Of a stretch of DNA of 52,459 bases, positions 1-11,420 are shown piece after piece. Positions within the stretch are counted from its first letter, which is position 1, and every line of letters starts with the position of its first letter. A program made the position numbers and the translations under genes. Below the pieces are notes generated by a model that saw only the letters and a program-made list of their open reading frames with translations, did no database searches and was not told the origin of the DNA. Source of the stretch: Hofstenia miamia (lineage: Eukaryota; Xenacoelomorpha; Acoela; Hofsteniidae); contig CABFPE010000187.1 of the NCBI GenBank assembly GCA_900660155.1, forward strand, positions 1,066,563 through 1,119,021. Reading direction: 5' to 3'.

Positions 1-10
1 TATATATATA

Positions 11-232
11 CAGTGCGTATCATAACTATAAAACCGTGCGAACTATTATTGAAAAATAATTTTAAAAAGAATTTTCTTTTTAGTTTGCTATCTGAAAATC
101 TTTCAGAATCATTAGTAACGAAAAGGAAATTGTAAAATAAAAGCTAAATTCATGCAAAATCAAATGTATTGATTATGGTGTTGAAAAAAGCAAAAAATGC
201 GTTGAAAATAACGTTTCATAACTATAAAACCA
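11..232. repeat. Left terminal inverted repeat of the Tc3-like element (IR/DR type)
   Basis: It pairs with 1560-1781 almost throughout, with a few substitutions and small indels. Outer direct repeat at 15-36, inner direct repeat at 212-232, both matching TCATAACTATAAAACC. The inner repeat lies within the 3' part of the open transposase frame. Confidence 0.92.
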
Positions 233-1461
233 ACAATTATATCATCAATAAGCGTTCCACAATTAATAAAACCAGCAATGATATCAACAACAAGACAAAG
301 TTTAGTAATGTGTGACACCTCCTTTGCGTGAAATAAGTTCGAAAATGCGATTTGGCATTGATTCCACCAATTTTCTCGCGTTTCTCCAGCGACATGATTC
401 CAAGCTTCCTGTACTGCAACTCGCAAGTCCTGAACGGTTTCGAATTGTCTATTTTCTGCATACAAACGTCTCACCAGAATGCCCCACACGTTTTCCATTG
501 GATTTAGATCAGGGGAGCAAGAGGGCCAGCTCATGACAGCGATTCCGTGTTGCTGTAGCCACGTTTTCGTGAACCGACTGGTATGTACAGCCGCATTATC
601 TTGCTGAAAAGTCCACTCAGAGACATCTTTATCGTCAAAAAATGGCACTAAGCCGCTCTGCAGCACACCGGTGTATTCCGTACTGTTCATTCTGCACGAA
701 GTGAATTGTATGGGAAGCATCAGTTCGGAACAAAAGGCTCCCCAGACCATCAGACTGCCTCCCCCAAAGTTTCTTCTCAAAAATACCATTGGCTCCTTTC
801 GAAGATCTCTCCAGTAGCCATTGAAACCATTAGGTCCATCAAGGTTGAATTCTTCTCGTCTGAAAATATCACCTGAAAATGAAATTTAACAATTATTAAT
901 GCGTTATAATTTGTTGAGAACCTAAACAACTGTTTTGTTTTTAGCTTTGAGTAAAAGTATATAAAATCTAGCGTTTGCAAATTAATAACAGCAATTTAAA
1001 ATCATAGGAAAATAAAAATTATTATCCACAATGCCTCTTACCTTAGACCAATTTTGACTCATGTGGGCGTGGGAAATCGAGTCTGGCGACTTTGTGTTGG
1101 TCCAAAAGTCTTGGGGCCTGCACAAGTTTGTCATACGACATTCGGGTCACTCTTAAGAACACGATGCACAGTTGCTGTTGAAACATTCAAATTTAGGTCC
1201 GTCTGAATTTGCTTTAGAGACTTCATGGAATTGCTAGTCACGCAAATAATTCTGCGTTCAGCTCTCCTGGACAATGGACAGTTTTTTCTTCGGCCCTCCT
1301 GTTCTTTTAGTCCCGTAAGTTGAAGGATTAGACAAAAAATTTCTTACAACGATGTGGGAACGGTTAATTCTTCTTCCAGTTTCACGTAAACTGACATTTT
1401 CACGTTTGTAAGCAAGAATTTGTTCTTTTTCCAGTTTGCTAAGCAAACGATTCTGAGGCAT
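160..1461 (-). pseudogene. Tc3-like transposase pseudogene (HTH + DD34E) with a spliceosomal intron
   Basis: The N-terminus starts at ATG 1461 (MPQNRLLSKLEKEQI...) with a Tc3-type helix-turn-helix (SLRETGRRINRSHIVVRNFL), followed by a GGPKKKLS linker. The catalytic core is clear: IFSDEK (first Asp near 858-860), then QQDNAAVH (second Asp) and SPDLNPMENVWG (Glu), with 34 residues between the second Asp and the Glu, hence DD34E. A 169-bp intron (873-1041) fits GTAAGA...TTTTCAG between WSK and VIFSDEK, phase 0. Frame changes are visible near 1265, near 1130 and between 1040 and 1130, plus a 1-nt loss just after SDEK near 850. The last frame stays open into the left inverted repeat, longer than usual for the family. 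Sequence shows family and defects; loss of activity is inferred. Confidence 0.9.
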
Positions 1462-1559
1462 CGTTTCGAAAACGGTCAAAATTGGATTTGAAATGAATAC
1501 AAATAAGTTTTAATAGTATTGGTTAGCTTAAACACGAAACATAGAGTATATTTATGTGC

Positions 1560-1781
1560 TGGTTTTATAGTTATGAAACGTTAATTTCAACACATTTTTT
1601 GCTTTTTTCAACACCATAATCAATAAATTTTTGATTTTGCATGAATTTAGCTTTTATTTTACAATTTCCTTTTCGTTACTAATGATTCTGAAAGTTTCAG
1701 ATAGCAAACTAAAAAGAAAATTATTTTTAGAATTATTTTTCAATAATATTTCGCGTGGTTTTATAGGTATGATACGCAGTG
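1560..1781. repeat. Right terminal inverted repeat of the Tc3-like element (IR/DR type)
   Basis: Inverted copy of 11-232. Inner motif at 1560-1580 and outer motif at 1754-1777; the arm ends at G1781 before a TA. Confidence 0.92.
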
Positions 1782-1783
1782 TA

Positions 1784-2230
1784 TATATTTTGGTTCAATT
1801 TTCTTTTCACACATTCTTTATCAGCAAAAACAAGATTGTAAACAATATAGTAACCAGTAGCATATACAAGATATTCTGATAAGGAGAACATCTGTTGTGA
1901 TCAAATTAAGTGATCTATAGCGGTGGCAGAAATAGGGTTGACATATTGTGGTAGCTTAAGTTTGCTTACTATTAACACACCAGTAACTTACAAGTACCCT
2001 AAAGAAATTGCTTGAATTTTTACCAAAATGGATGTTTTGGCAAATTTGAATTATGGTTTATGACTAAATGTTGGCAACTTTTTGGCCAATTTTCCAAAAT
2101 TTAGTCTCGAAAAAATTCATAGATTTTTTGTTAAATATTTTATTATGGGATATTGGAAATAATGAGATAAATATGATGCAAAATCATCCAGCCACCAAAA
2201 TGGACTATTTAAATTTCTAAGTTTTTCTAT
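1784..2230. other. Spacer, no gene seen
   Basis: AT-rich sequence between the Tc3-like element and the LINE remnant. I see no coding or structural signal. Confidence 0.5.
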
Positions 2231-2254
2231 ATGATGTTTCTTAAGATATTTAAA

Positions 2255-3400
2255 AAAAATCCCATGATTCTTGTGCGAATTTTTTTATTTTATTTCAAGA
2301 AAGGATTTGATTTGATTATTCATCAATTATTAATTGAGCATTTGAGTGAAATAAAAGTTAGGATCATTAGTATCAATTGGATAACATCATTTCTTACTAA
2401 AAGACGTCAACATGTAAAATTACATTGTGGTACAACATTATTGTGGAAGAATTTATAAGCAGGAATTCCTCAAGCAACAAAATATGGAAATACCGTGTCA
2501 AATTTGTTGATGATGCAACAGCATGGAAACTATGTTATCGTGAACGTCCAACAAAGTTAGCATCACTTGCATCTTCTTTCTACAATTTTTAACAAAACAA
2601 AATAATAAATTGTGTCCAATAAAATGGATTTCACTACCACTAGAAATATGTAGAGAAATGCAACGTGTAGACTCATGCAAGCTTCACGGAGTAATTTTAC
2701 AAAGTAAACTTAACACTAGAACGGCCAAATGTTTCAAAACTGACTCAAACTAAAATTTTGTTTACTTCCAAATGCATTTGTTAAAAATAACAGCAAGTAT
2801 ATGCACCACAAAATATACCGATTATCTATTTGAATTTGCATGCGGAATCCTTTTTCATTCATTTACATAATGTTCTATTTTGAAGTTCTGTTTAAAAAAG
2901 AATCATTAGGAGTAATGGCCTTTCTAGTGTTAAATTTATTGAAAACACCAATTATATTGTTAAAAAAGAAGCAAAAAATTTCACTATATTACTCTTCAAA
3001 AAAATCTAGTGCACCAACTTAGGAACTAGTTTTTATATATAAGACCATGCTTCGCCGCCCAATATTGAAATATTGTTCTTGTGTTTGGTATTATGTCTTA
3101 ACACAATGGGATTGAAGGTATTCAGAGACGTTCATTTTAAATCACAAGAAACTTAATTTTATTTTGAAAGGAAGCTCTAATTCCATTCGCACATTTATCA
3201 AGAATACATATTATGTTCTAGACAGGCGAAATAATAAATTCTGTTTTAAAGAAACATCTGTTGCTGAGCAAACTATACTTTTTGCACATGTCAATTCACT
3301 AAATTCATGATATATTATTTCAAAGACATTCATCTCAGTTACGACTAAATGTATTCTGTTAGCACAGAAAGAATTTCGAGAACCGAGGTAATTTCTTAGA
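2255..3400 (+). pseudogene. Decayed LINE reverse transcriptase and C-terminal region
   Basis: Fragments in several frames follow the order of a jockey/CR1-like LINE ORF2. There is an RT motif-A block (LFYFKKGFDLIIHQLL, with the first catalytic Asp apparently changed to Tyr), then INWITSFLTKRRQHVKL, a motif-B remnant GIPQAT, motif C FVDDATAW (2502-2522), and a later block CKLHGVIL. Near 2975-3110 follow SLYYSSKKSSAPT and LRRPILKYCSCVWYY, the thumb or connection region of such RTs. Weak matches to the C-terminal RRNNKF and KEFREP blocks reach about 3390. Stops and frameshifts are frequent. The 5' part including the endonuclease is absent. Family knowledge identifies the blocks; the clade is not resolved. 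Confidence 0.8.
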
Positions 3401-5065
3401 ATTCACAAACTTTAGAATATAATCTGTTATTATGCACAGTGAGTAATTTATATGTAATTTACATAAGTTGTTTTCGTGCGCAAATATTTAACATACTCTT
3501 AACTTTCAATATTTAATACATCATTAACTTATGTAAGTTGCAACATTCTCATCGGGGCAACTTGCATCATTATGAAGCCATAACGCGATGTATTTTAATA
3601 TATTATATCATGTAAACATGTAGTATAGAATTTCAATATTGATTTGGCCTATAGTATGATTATTAGGTACAAAAATAAAGCAGCTGAAATAATTTAAAAA
3701 GTTTGTTGTGAACACATAGTAGTGGTGTTTGTACTGAAAAGTGGATTAACTGTTCCAATGGTTTTTTATGGGCAGCCTGCACAAAAGGGTGTAGCCAGGA
3801 TTTTGACTTGGGGGCAAACTAGTAATTTAACTTAGCAGTTCATGAAATTACCACATCCAAGTGACGTATTAGTCTGATTGGGACCCTAGCTCCGCCTTTC
3901 TTGCACACTGGGAGTAAATTTTTCAATTTTTTACAACTGTCATTATGACTAGAGATCCGTGCTTAATTCTTTGTTTTTTGTTAATGTTTTATTAAATGCA
4001 TTTTTTGTTTCATTTGTGAAAATTTCAGAGTAATTTAACTTACCCATCTGTGGGAAAATTGCAACAATTTGTTTACATTTTCTATACTGGGTTACTATAA
4101 GGTTGTCTAATGAAATTAGGGAAGCACATAGTCAATTATGCAAAATAAATTATTATATAATCAAAATATACAAAATGATGCAATTCGCCCCCCCCCCTAG
4201 GGTTGATTCCTCAGGTTAATACTTATGTAAAACAATTTCATATTTTAAAATACGTAAAGATTATTGATAATTTGATTATTCATTAGAGTTAGATTTATAT
4301 TTAGATTCTCCTTAATAATAGTGGTTTCTGTTATTTTGGAGTTTTGATGTTGAATCATTACTATAAATTTCTTTCCTTTTGTTCATGCACAGTTTGCAAA
4401 AGACATAAAGCAGCACAAGCTAATTTTTCTCTGTAACTAAATAAACTCAAGTGCCCAAAGTTACACACAATAAAAAACAAAAAACAAAAAACCACATAGC
4501 TTCGAATAGAACTCATCAAGTGGACGATTTAAGTATTTTTTCACGGAGCTCAGTTCTGTTTCCTTTACAAGCTTTTCAACAAAACGCTTAAGAATGTACT
4601 AATGTTTTCAATAGATGTAAAGGTTAAAAAATTTTCCGGCAACTGTAAAACCAGCCATATATTGTTGTCACTGAAAAATTGTGCTATGTTGTTTGCAGTG
4701 TGAGGTATTGCACCGTATGGTTCCACTATCCAGCATTTTCTTAAAATGTTTCACGTTCTTAAAATATATATTTTTCCATTTATCTCTGTGTTTACTTAAT
4801 GCGGCTTTCTTGGTTGATTTAATACATATTGCTTCATCGATTTTAATTCATATAATTCTTTATTCTTAAGTTAAAAATTTTCAGATTATTTTCACATCCA
4901 TATTCATATATTCTTATTGCAGAAGGCCTCTCACATTTTAATTTGCCCGAGTTTCTAAATGCCTATAATCTCGTCAATTAATGAAAATGAAAATTCATCA
5001 CAGTTGTATCCCACGTTAAAAATAATCAGTAATCTTAGTAAGTTTAAATACTGTGAGATGTCAAT
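3401..5065. other. AT-rich region, no gene seen
   Basis: No supported coding sequence. It contains the inverted repeat at 3774-3912 (listed separately) and a C-run near 4187-4197. The short ORFs here have no recognisable motif. Confidence 0.5.
3774..3912. repeat. Small imperfect inverted repeat, 'gtagccaggatttt' family
   Basis: CTGCACAAAAGGGTGTAGCC near 3776-3795 pairs imperfectly with the inverse of CTAGCTCCGCCTTTCTTGCAC near 3888-3908. The word GTAGCCAGGATTTT resembles words near 7327 and 28062, which suggests a degenerate short-element family. Confidence 0.4.
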
Positions 5066-5068
5066 ATT

Positions 5069-5160
5069 ACCGCGTATTACGCAGTTAGTACGATAATAAT
5101 CGCTGCGTATTATGTGCGTAATGAGATATTCAATGCTGCGTATTACGCGATTAGTAAAAT
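5069..5160. repeat. Three iterations of a palindromic GCGTATTACGC motif
   Basis: GCGTATTACGCAGTTAGTA, GCGTATTATGTGCGTAATGA and GCGTATTACGCGATTAGTA occur about 32 bp apart. The core GCGTATTACGC is near-palindromic. It stands out from the AT-rich surroundings by its CpG content. Confidence 0.6.
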
Positions 5161-5249
5161 CAAACAATTGAAAATTATATTTGCAAAATATCCAAATTAC
5201 GAAAACCAGCAAAATTTAAAATCCACAGTTGTCCTTAATTTGAGTTGTC

Positions 5250-5445
5250 CATGAACAGCTCTTGTTTTTGAGTGAAGAAGCACATACACAGAAGAACTGA
5301 GGTAAATGACAAATGCAAGATATGTAAGAAAGAGTAGGAGACAGTTGATCATCTGATAAAAGAGTGTGAAAAGTTGGCGCAGAAAATGTTCAGACATAAC
5401 AGGCTGTGACGAATAGTGAATTGCAACTTGCTAGGTAGCATAGGT
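5250..5445 (+). pseudogene. LINE remnant: C-terminal CCHC knuckle region
   Basis: One frame reads KCKICKKE, a stop (5335-5337), then ETVDHLIKECEKLAQKMFRH and RIVNC. This is the C-x2-C...H-x4-C knuckle block (Cys codons 5314, 5323 and 5365; His codon 5350) near the C-terminus of one non-LTR retrotransposon family. That family's polymerase has an MDDLK active site, and a second member lies at 34.9-36.0 kb on the minus strand. Only this terminal part is recognisable here, and it carries stops. Confidence 0.7.
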
Positions 5446-5573
5446 TAGAAGCAAGATATCATGGTTCTTTGCAATTTTAACATTCAATTATCCTTTGATA
5501 TTTTGAGTACATCTGAGCTAAATATATACTGACAGTTGAAAACACATAAATTTAATAGGCGTAGTTAACAAAA

Positions 5574-5579
<6 letters not shown>

Positions 5580-5608
<29 letters not shown>
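5580..5608. repeat. (TA)n microsatellite
   Basis: Uninterrupted alternating TA tract. Confidence 0.95.
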
Positions 5609-5611
<3 letters not shown>

Positions 5612-6880
5612 GTTAGAACCGTGCAGTGCCCGTGATAATTGTTAATGAAAATTTCATGCCCATACCGTTCTTGTGCTGACATTAATATAAATAATAATCT
5701 AAGATCACACCTGTGCTTGAATTTTTTAAAAATTTCGTGCCATGTTTTGCTCGTGCTAAAAAATCAAATTACGATGGCAGTCAGTTAATATATTAGAGAA
5801 AATACTGAAATTCTTTATTTTTCAGAAAACCGCATATATGTGTTGCATCAGCAATTTGATATTGGACATTAATTTGTAAAAATGATATAAATAAGCACAA
5901 CTAATGTATTTAAAAAGATAGAACAAATAAAAGGTTTACACACAAAAGAGTAGCTTAATATTTATAGTATTACCAAATTTAACAATGCATGCAGTAAATC
6001 GTTTATTAGATAGTTGATAATAAACGTTGCATATAACATAAAGCTTATAATAACTTACAACTAATGTTGAGAGTAGCACAGCTTTTAAGCACATCGAACT
6101 TCGCAAGTAGTGACTTAAATAAGCACATTTAGATTCCAGGTTATAGAAGCGGTTCCAAATTGCATTATATAATCTGCTACCTTTTGTTCATGTTTCGATA
6201 ACGTAGCATCAGATGGCGATATATGGGAATGAGGGACTCCGATTTTTAAAAAATTAATGACAACCTTTTAAGGTTTTCCAAAAATACATTCGAAGATAAT
6301 CAAAGAAATTGCTGTTTTGTTTATTATGGCAAGAATCCAAGTTACGATAATGCATCAATGCTAAATGCCATAGATAAGTTACATTATTGTTGCAAAATGA
6401 TTGACTGATCAATAAGTATATAAGCTATATTAAAAATAGTAATAACTTTTGAAATAATGAATGGTTTGCAAATTTTTTTTTGATTTGGAATCAGAAAAAA
6501 CCTGCGTCTGATGACGTCATTACTTCTTAAATCATATCATACAACATTCTTGTTACAAAACTTTAAATTTTACCTAAGAAAAACCATGATGATTATTATC
6601 AAAACCTATCGGATGTATGTATTTGGCAATCTCATAAGCATGCCATTTCCTCTAATTTGCTTCAATAGATAAATAGTACAGTTAATTTCAATATATTAAA
6701 TTTACTAAGACCAGTTTTTAGCTATTCCGGATATATTGATGTTAGGAAATAAGACAACATTTTGTCGGACATTTTGACCTATTTTTTATTAAGTTTATTT
6801 AGTTTGTTATAGCATAAGGCTAATAATAGTAAGATTAGTATTATTTTTCAACCTGGGTAAATAAACAACTCTAGAAGAAA
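5609..6880. other. AT-rich region, no gene seen
   Basis: No supported coding, RNA or mobile feature. Confidence 0.5.
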
Positions 6881-6884
6881 ATGA

Positions 6885-7085
6885 ATTGAGTATGTGATCC
6901 TTATTAAGGAAAATCTGCATAGTCTTCGTGTGCATAAAACACTGGAGGAATTTTCTAATCTTGTACTTCTTTGTTGTATATTCCTAGTGTTTCTTCAGTT
7001 GTTCTCGTGTCTCTATGAGTGGTAAGTTCCAGTATACATTTGTTTTTTCTTGGTAATTTGTAGCATTTAGAAGTTGTTAATTGAA
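6885..7085. repeat. Dispersed repeat R1, copy 1
   Basis: A stretch of about 200 bp resembles 12883-13077 in the same orientation, with shared words such as ATCTGCAT, TGCATAAAACA, TACTTTGTTG, AGTGGTAA and CATTTGTTTTT in the same order. The copies are clearly diverged. No coding potential is seen, so it may be a short interspersed element or part of a larger decayed one. Confidence 0.6.
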
Positions 7086-7319
7086 TGGAAATTTCTCATC
7101 AATAATCTTACGAATTAGTTTTAAGATCTTAATTGATTTCATCCAACTTTTCAGTAATTTTTTTAAAATTTCAACAAAATTCATATATTTGATTGACTAT
7201 GTGTGAAAGGATATTAATTTAATGCAGCTCACCGACTTTTGAACATAATGGCATGCATGAGTATCTACAGTCGATTTTTGACACCATTTCGTCGATATTT
7301 CATTCGCATGTTTAGTTAC

Positions 7320-7525
7320 TCTAACCAGGGGCATATCAGGATTTCTGACGGGGCGACATCTTAGTCATGATTACAATCTGGGCAAAGCCCTGCGAAAATT
7401 TTGTTAAATATTGAGAAAATAGATCTTAAATGTTGCTAATGAAAATTTTTTGATTTAGCTAGTCAAAATCGAGTTTGAAATCCTAACGGGCATTCCAAGA
7501 TATCGCCCCTTGCGTACTCAACTGA
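7320..7525. repeat. Possible short inverted-end element
   Basis: The left end GGGGCATATCAGGATTTCTG, followed by ACGGGGCGACATCTT, is echoed in inverse by AAGATATCGCCCCTTGCGTA near 7497-7516. The match is imperfect and short, and no target duplication was established. Confidence 0.35.
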
Positions 7526-9690
7526 CTGTAACATTATATTGTTCTTTTCATGATTTTTTGTGAATTTGATTTCAGCTACAAACTCATTAAGCTATTTCTA
7601 GCAATTTATAAATTCTTATTTCTAGCCAAATCCTGCAAAGATATCATCGACATATGAGGATTTTGATTTACAGAACTTAAGTGGCTGTACGTTTTATATA
7701 CCCCAATAAATTTAACTGTTGAACAATGTGATATGCAATGTGCTGCGCTTTTTAATCTAAATATCGCCTATATCAAGAGAGCCCTATCAGGCTGGTATGT
7801 CTAGTTTATTGGCAATGCCAGGAGGTAGCTAATAAATTTAATACGTCAGCCGGGATTTGACTATATTGTTGACAAAATTTAGTCTGTATATTATGTAGTC
7901 AAATTGCAAAAATAAATTTTAATGCATATAACTAATCCAATATATGAAATGTAAACTTAAACAGCTTGGAGATTTTTAAAAAATGTTCATGATACTATAA
8001 AAATTATTTAAGCGATTATAGCTCAAAAGTTATAAGGCTATGCTCTCAATCGGTTACCCGACTATGTCCCATCGAGGAATGCTCCTGACTTTGAGCTTCA
8101 ATGGGTTTGGGATACCTTTGAACACATCTAGAAACACTCAAATTTCTTTGTCGCTTCAATTGACTCAAAACCTTTTGAATACATGAACATTAGGTATGGG
8201 GAGAATCTAAATCTTTTAAGAATTTTCAAAGAAAACTTGTTAATCATTTCAACAACTTCAGCCACAGTAATGCTTCTTAATATAAATTTTTAATTTTGCA
8301 AAAAAGCATTTTCTCCGACAGACCCGCCTATGTCTCATGAGTTTCTATTTTGGTAATAGGCTTAGAGCAAATTTTTTGTAAGTTTGGAAAAATAGCTTGT
8401 ACATTAAAAAGGACGTTAGACAGTGTAGGGTTAAGTTTGATATAATGGAAGTTTTACTACGTTTATTACTAAAAAATGTGAAGACATTGAACAATATTGT
8501 TGCTACTAAGCATTACAAAAATTCTGACTAAGGCAAAATGTATAGCTTAACCTCCGGTCTAAATAAAGTGGCCCAACCTATACGCCTTTATGGTTGCCCC
8601 GCTTTTAGCGATATTTTTAACTACATTTTCCTAAGTAATAGCTGTAATCAAAGAAAAAAAGTGCAGCAGAAAAAAGGCATTTTATGCTAATATATACGCG
8701 AGGAAATAAGCGTGCAACAAATATTTAATTACAACCAATGCTCTCAGGAATTGCGCACTGTTTATTTCAAGTCTAATTAGCCGCACGCTGAGTGCACTAG
8801 TGGCCAATTTCAAAGCGTCAACGAGCATAACAAAATTCTGACCCAATTCAACAGCTACCAGTAGTCTCGCTTGTTAACCAGCCAATCGGGTACTGAACCG
8901 TTTCCAACTCTGATCACAAACTGCGACTCGGATAAGATTTGACTTGATGACTAGGTAAGTTTGCAAAATAAAGACTCAGTTATCCGAATATTTTTTAGAA
9001 TTTAGAAAGTTTCGTGCAGGGTTTTGCTTAGAGTATACGTACATAGACATTGGCATGAACAACACATCAGCATGGTCTTCAATGATATTCGAATGCCCCA
9101 CCTCGCATTATAAAGACATGGCTCTAACATCGCCCATTTTTACGATTTCAAATAAAATACTTTTTACAAAGCAAAATTGCAAGCAATTTTAAAGCATCAG
9201 TTCGTGAAAGATTCTTCTATTTGAAAATATTTATGAATTTTGAAATTTACCATCATTTTATTTTCAGAAACAATTGGGGTTTAATGCTTACTTAGTACTA
9301 ACCAATTAAAAAAATTGGCTTACAAATTAACAAACTCAAACCCGAATCCGAATCTATATTGCATTCTATTTCAAATTGTGGTACATTTCAGTGGCGAATC
9401 TAAAAAATTCTGGTGGGCTACTGAAGTTTTATTTAAAAATAATTTCGGGAAATATAACTTTAACTATTAGAAACAGATATTTTTTGCAAGGAAATTATTA
9501 TATAAATCATTTTATATTTTGCAAATATACTTCGAAATATAACAAGTGAATTCGCATGGTTCTATTACCGCAACAATCGAAAATCAACATGAAAACATCT
9601 GAAACCATTAAAGCTATTTACAGCACACATAATATTTGTTTATTTCAATGATTACATACTTTATTGAGATGAGAAATGTGAAAAGGTAAT
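7526..9690. other. AT-rich region, no gene seen
   Basis: No supported gene. A GC-richer patch at about 8745-8960 ends in GGTAAGTTTG, a donor-like site, but no convincing reading frame leads to it. Confidence 0.45.
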
Positions 9691-9691
9691 C

Positions 9692-9998
9692 TATTCCAGG
9701 GTTCTCGAGTACTTGGAAGTTTAAGAACTCGATTGGAAGAATATGAAAGAAATTCACTTGAAAATTTCATAACAATTAAATCATTTTATTTCAGTTTTTT
9801 ATAAATTGCAAGCATTTTTTAGCTTGCAAAACTCGGAGTTATTGTAAAATAATTTACATTTTATATTAAAAAACTTGGAATTGGAAAAAACTCGACTGAA
9901 CTAGGAATTTTCTTCAAAAAATACTCAAACTCAAAATATAAAAACTTTTACTTGGACCGAGTAACTCGAACTTTACTCGAAAACCCTGATCTATTTTA
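9692..9998 (-). repeat. TIR-bearing terminal module of a LINE remnant, copy 1
   Basis: A segment of about 305 bp with imperfect inverted ends: CTATTCCAGGGTTCTCGAGT on the left pairs with the inverse of ACTCGAAAACCCTGATCTATT on the right. Close relatives of CTCGAGT recur inside. It is similar along its length to 20223-20566. In both places it directly follows, on the minus strand, the C-terminal coding remnant of the same LINE family. Confidence 0.7.
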
Positions 9999-11420
9999 AA
10001 TTGACAGCCCAGTGGAGTGAAATTTGATTTGAGAGCTTAAAGATAGAGCAAGTCTAATTAAGAGTGCAGAGACATATCAGATGGTACATCATTAGAGGTG
10101 TTTAATTCAATTGGATATTCTGGATCAATTACATTGAGAAACTTAAAAACATTAACTTATCTTTTATACCATATCCGATGTTTTATAGAGAGCCAATGTA
10201 CTTCAATAAGCATTCGACTGTTCAGATATTCATTTTGATGTTTATAATATATCAATCTTGCAGCATCTTTCTTTAAATTCTCTAATTGAAACCAGGGAAT
10301 GTCATATAAATATCGTTTTTTATTCCAATCTAGAAAGAATTATTCACGAATTTTGTAAATATGGTAATTTACACTGTGGCAAATCGACCTGATATGTTCA
10401 CCCATAGTAAAGTTATAATCAAACCATGCACCAATCTTTAACTCAGGCTCAATACTGGGATGTATTACAACATTGCCAATGTGTAGTAATGTAGATAATC
10501 TTAGAAGGGACAATTCTTTTTCTTGCGATTTACAACATATTATCTTGAAGAAAGATTTATCACCGTTTAAATAAAGAAAATTTGATGCTATCCAAAGCCG
10601 GATTTAATCTAAGCATATCTCAATCAATGCAATTTTTTTGCTAAAATCGAAGTTAGAAGAGAAAGATAAGTACAGTTGTCAATAAACATCATACATTATG
10701 TATCTAGAGTCCATTCTTGAGCGCTATATCAGCATATAAAGCATCTACCAAAGCACAGATCCTTCAGGAATGCCATATTTCAACTTTAGAAATGACAAGT
10801 AATAATTGTCAATTTCAGCACATTGTTCCAGCTCAGTGCATATGATGTGACACCAAATCTATTTTCCAATCATTCTAATAAAACTTCATTCAAAAAAATT
10901 CTGTTCTGTACAAATGAAACCCATTGGCTAGTTCAAGCTTGTAAATATGCAATGGTGGTGCTAACTCATTTCCTTTCCCAAGTAGTACATTAATTATGTT
11001 ATTTTTGGAATTTAAATAGTTCAACTTATCATCAGATATTTTTAAATTACCACTATTTAGTTCTTGCAACTTTATATTTCTATTAAACAATCCTGTGATA
11101 TTTGAGTGTCAAAAGAGGGCAGTAACGATCTACAATCTTACGCAGACTACGGTTGTAGTGTCCAATTTGAGCTTCTAAATCCATGTAGTAGAACTCAGCA
11201 TCGAAAAGAGCAGTTACCTCAGAAGTCAGCTTGCTGTATTAATACAGAATGGTAATTTAAACGTCACTGGATAAGGATAAGATAGAGAATCAAGGTAACT
11301 GTGAACAGTGATATCAGACAGAGGGCAAATATTATACCAACCAATCAATAGCTGGTTATACCACTTTCCACTAAAATATTGTTTCATTTTATATGATTGG
11401 GACGTTGATTTAGTCACTAA
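9999..11420 (-). pseudogene. Decayed minus-strand LINE ORF2 (linker and RT)
   Basis: Read from high to low coordinates, broken frames give the order of a CR1/L2-like ORF2. The linker (SKLTSEVTALFDAEFYYMDL, then LRKIVDRYCPLL) lies near 11230-11110. An RT motif-B block (VKYGIPEGSVLW) lies near 10770. A C-terminal thumb region lies near 10450-10100, with HIGNVVIHPS, GAWFDYNFTMGEHI, HIYKIRE, DAARLIYY, LIEVHWLSIKHRI and VFKFLNVIDPEYP. Many stops and frameshifts separate the blocks. Motif C is not obvious. The endonuclease may be represented weakly above 11420, but I could not confirm it. Related coding sequence and the same terminal module occur at 20.2-20.8 kb. Confidence 0.75.

Larger units (their letters stand above)
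11..1781 (-). mobile_element. Tc3-like (Tc1/mariner) DNA transposon, complete ends, decayed transposase
   Basis: A 1771-bp element bounded by TA dinucleotides (9-10 and 1782-1783), the target-site duplication of the Tc1/mariner superfamily. Its ends read CAGTGCGTATCATAACTA on the left and, inverted, CACTGCGTATCATACCTA on the right. The inverted repeats are about 222 bp long. Each arm carries an outer copy (15-36; 1754-1777) and an inner copy (212-232; 1560-1580) of a motif centred on TCATAACTATAAAACC. This is the IR/DR layout known from Tc3 and Sleeping Beauty, where the repeats bind transposase. The transposase gene lies between the arms on the minus strand and is frameshifted, so the copy should be non-autonomous, though its ends could still be mobilised in trans. 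Confidence 0.93.
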
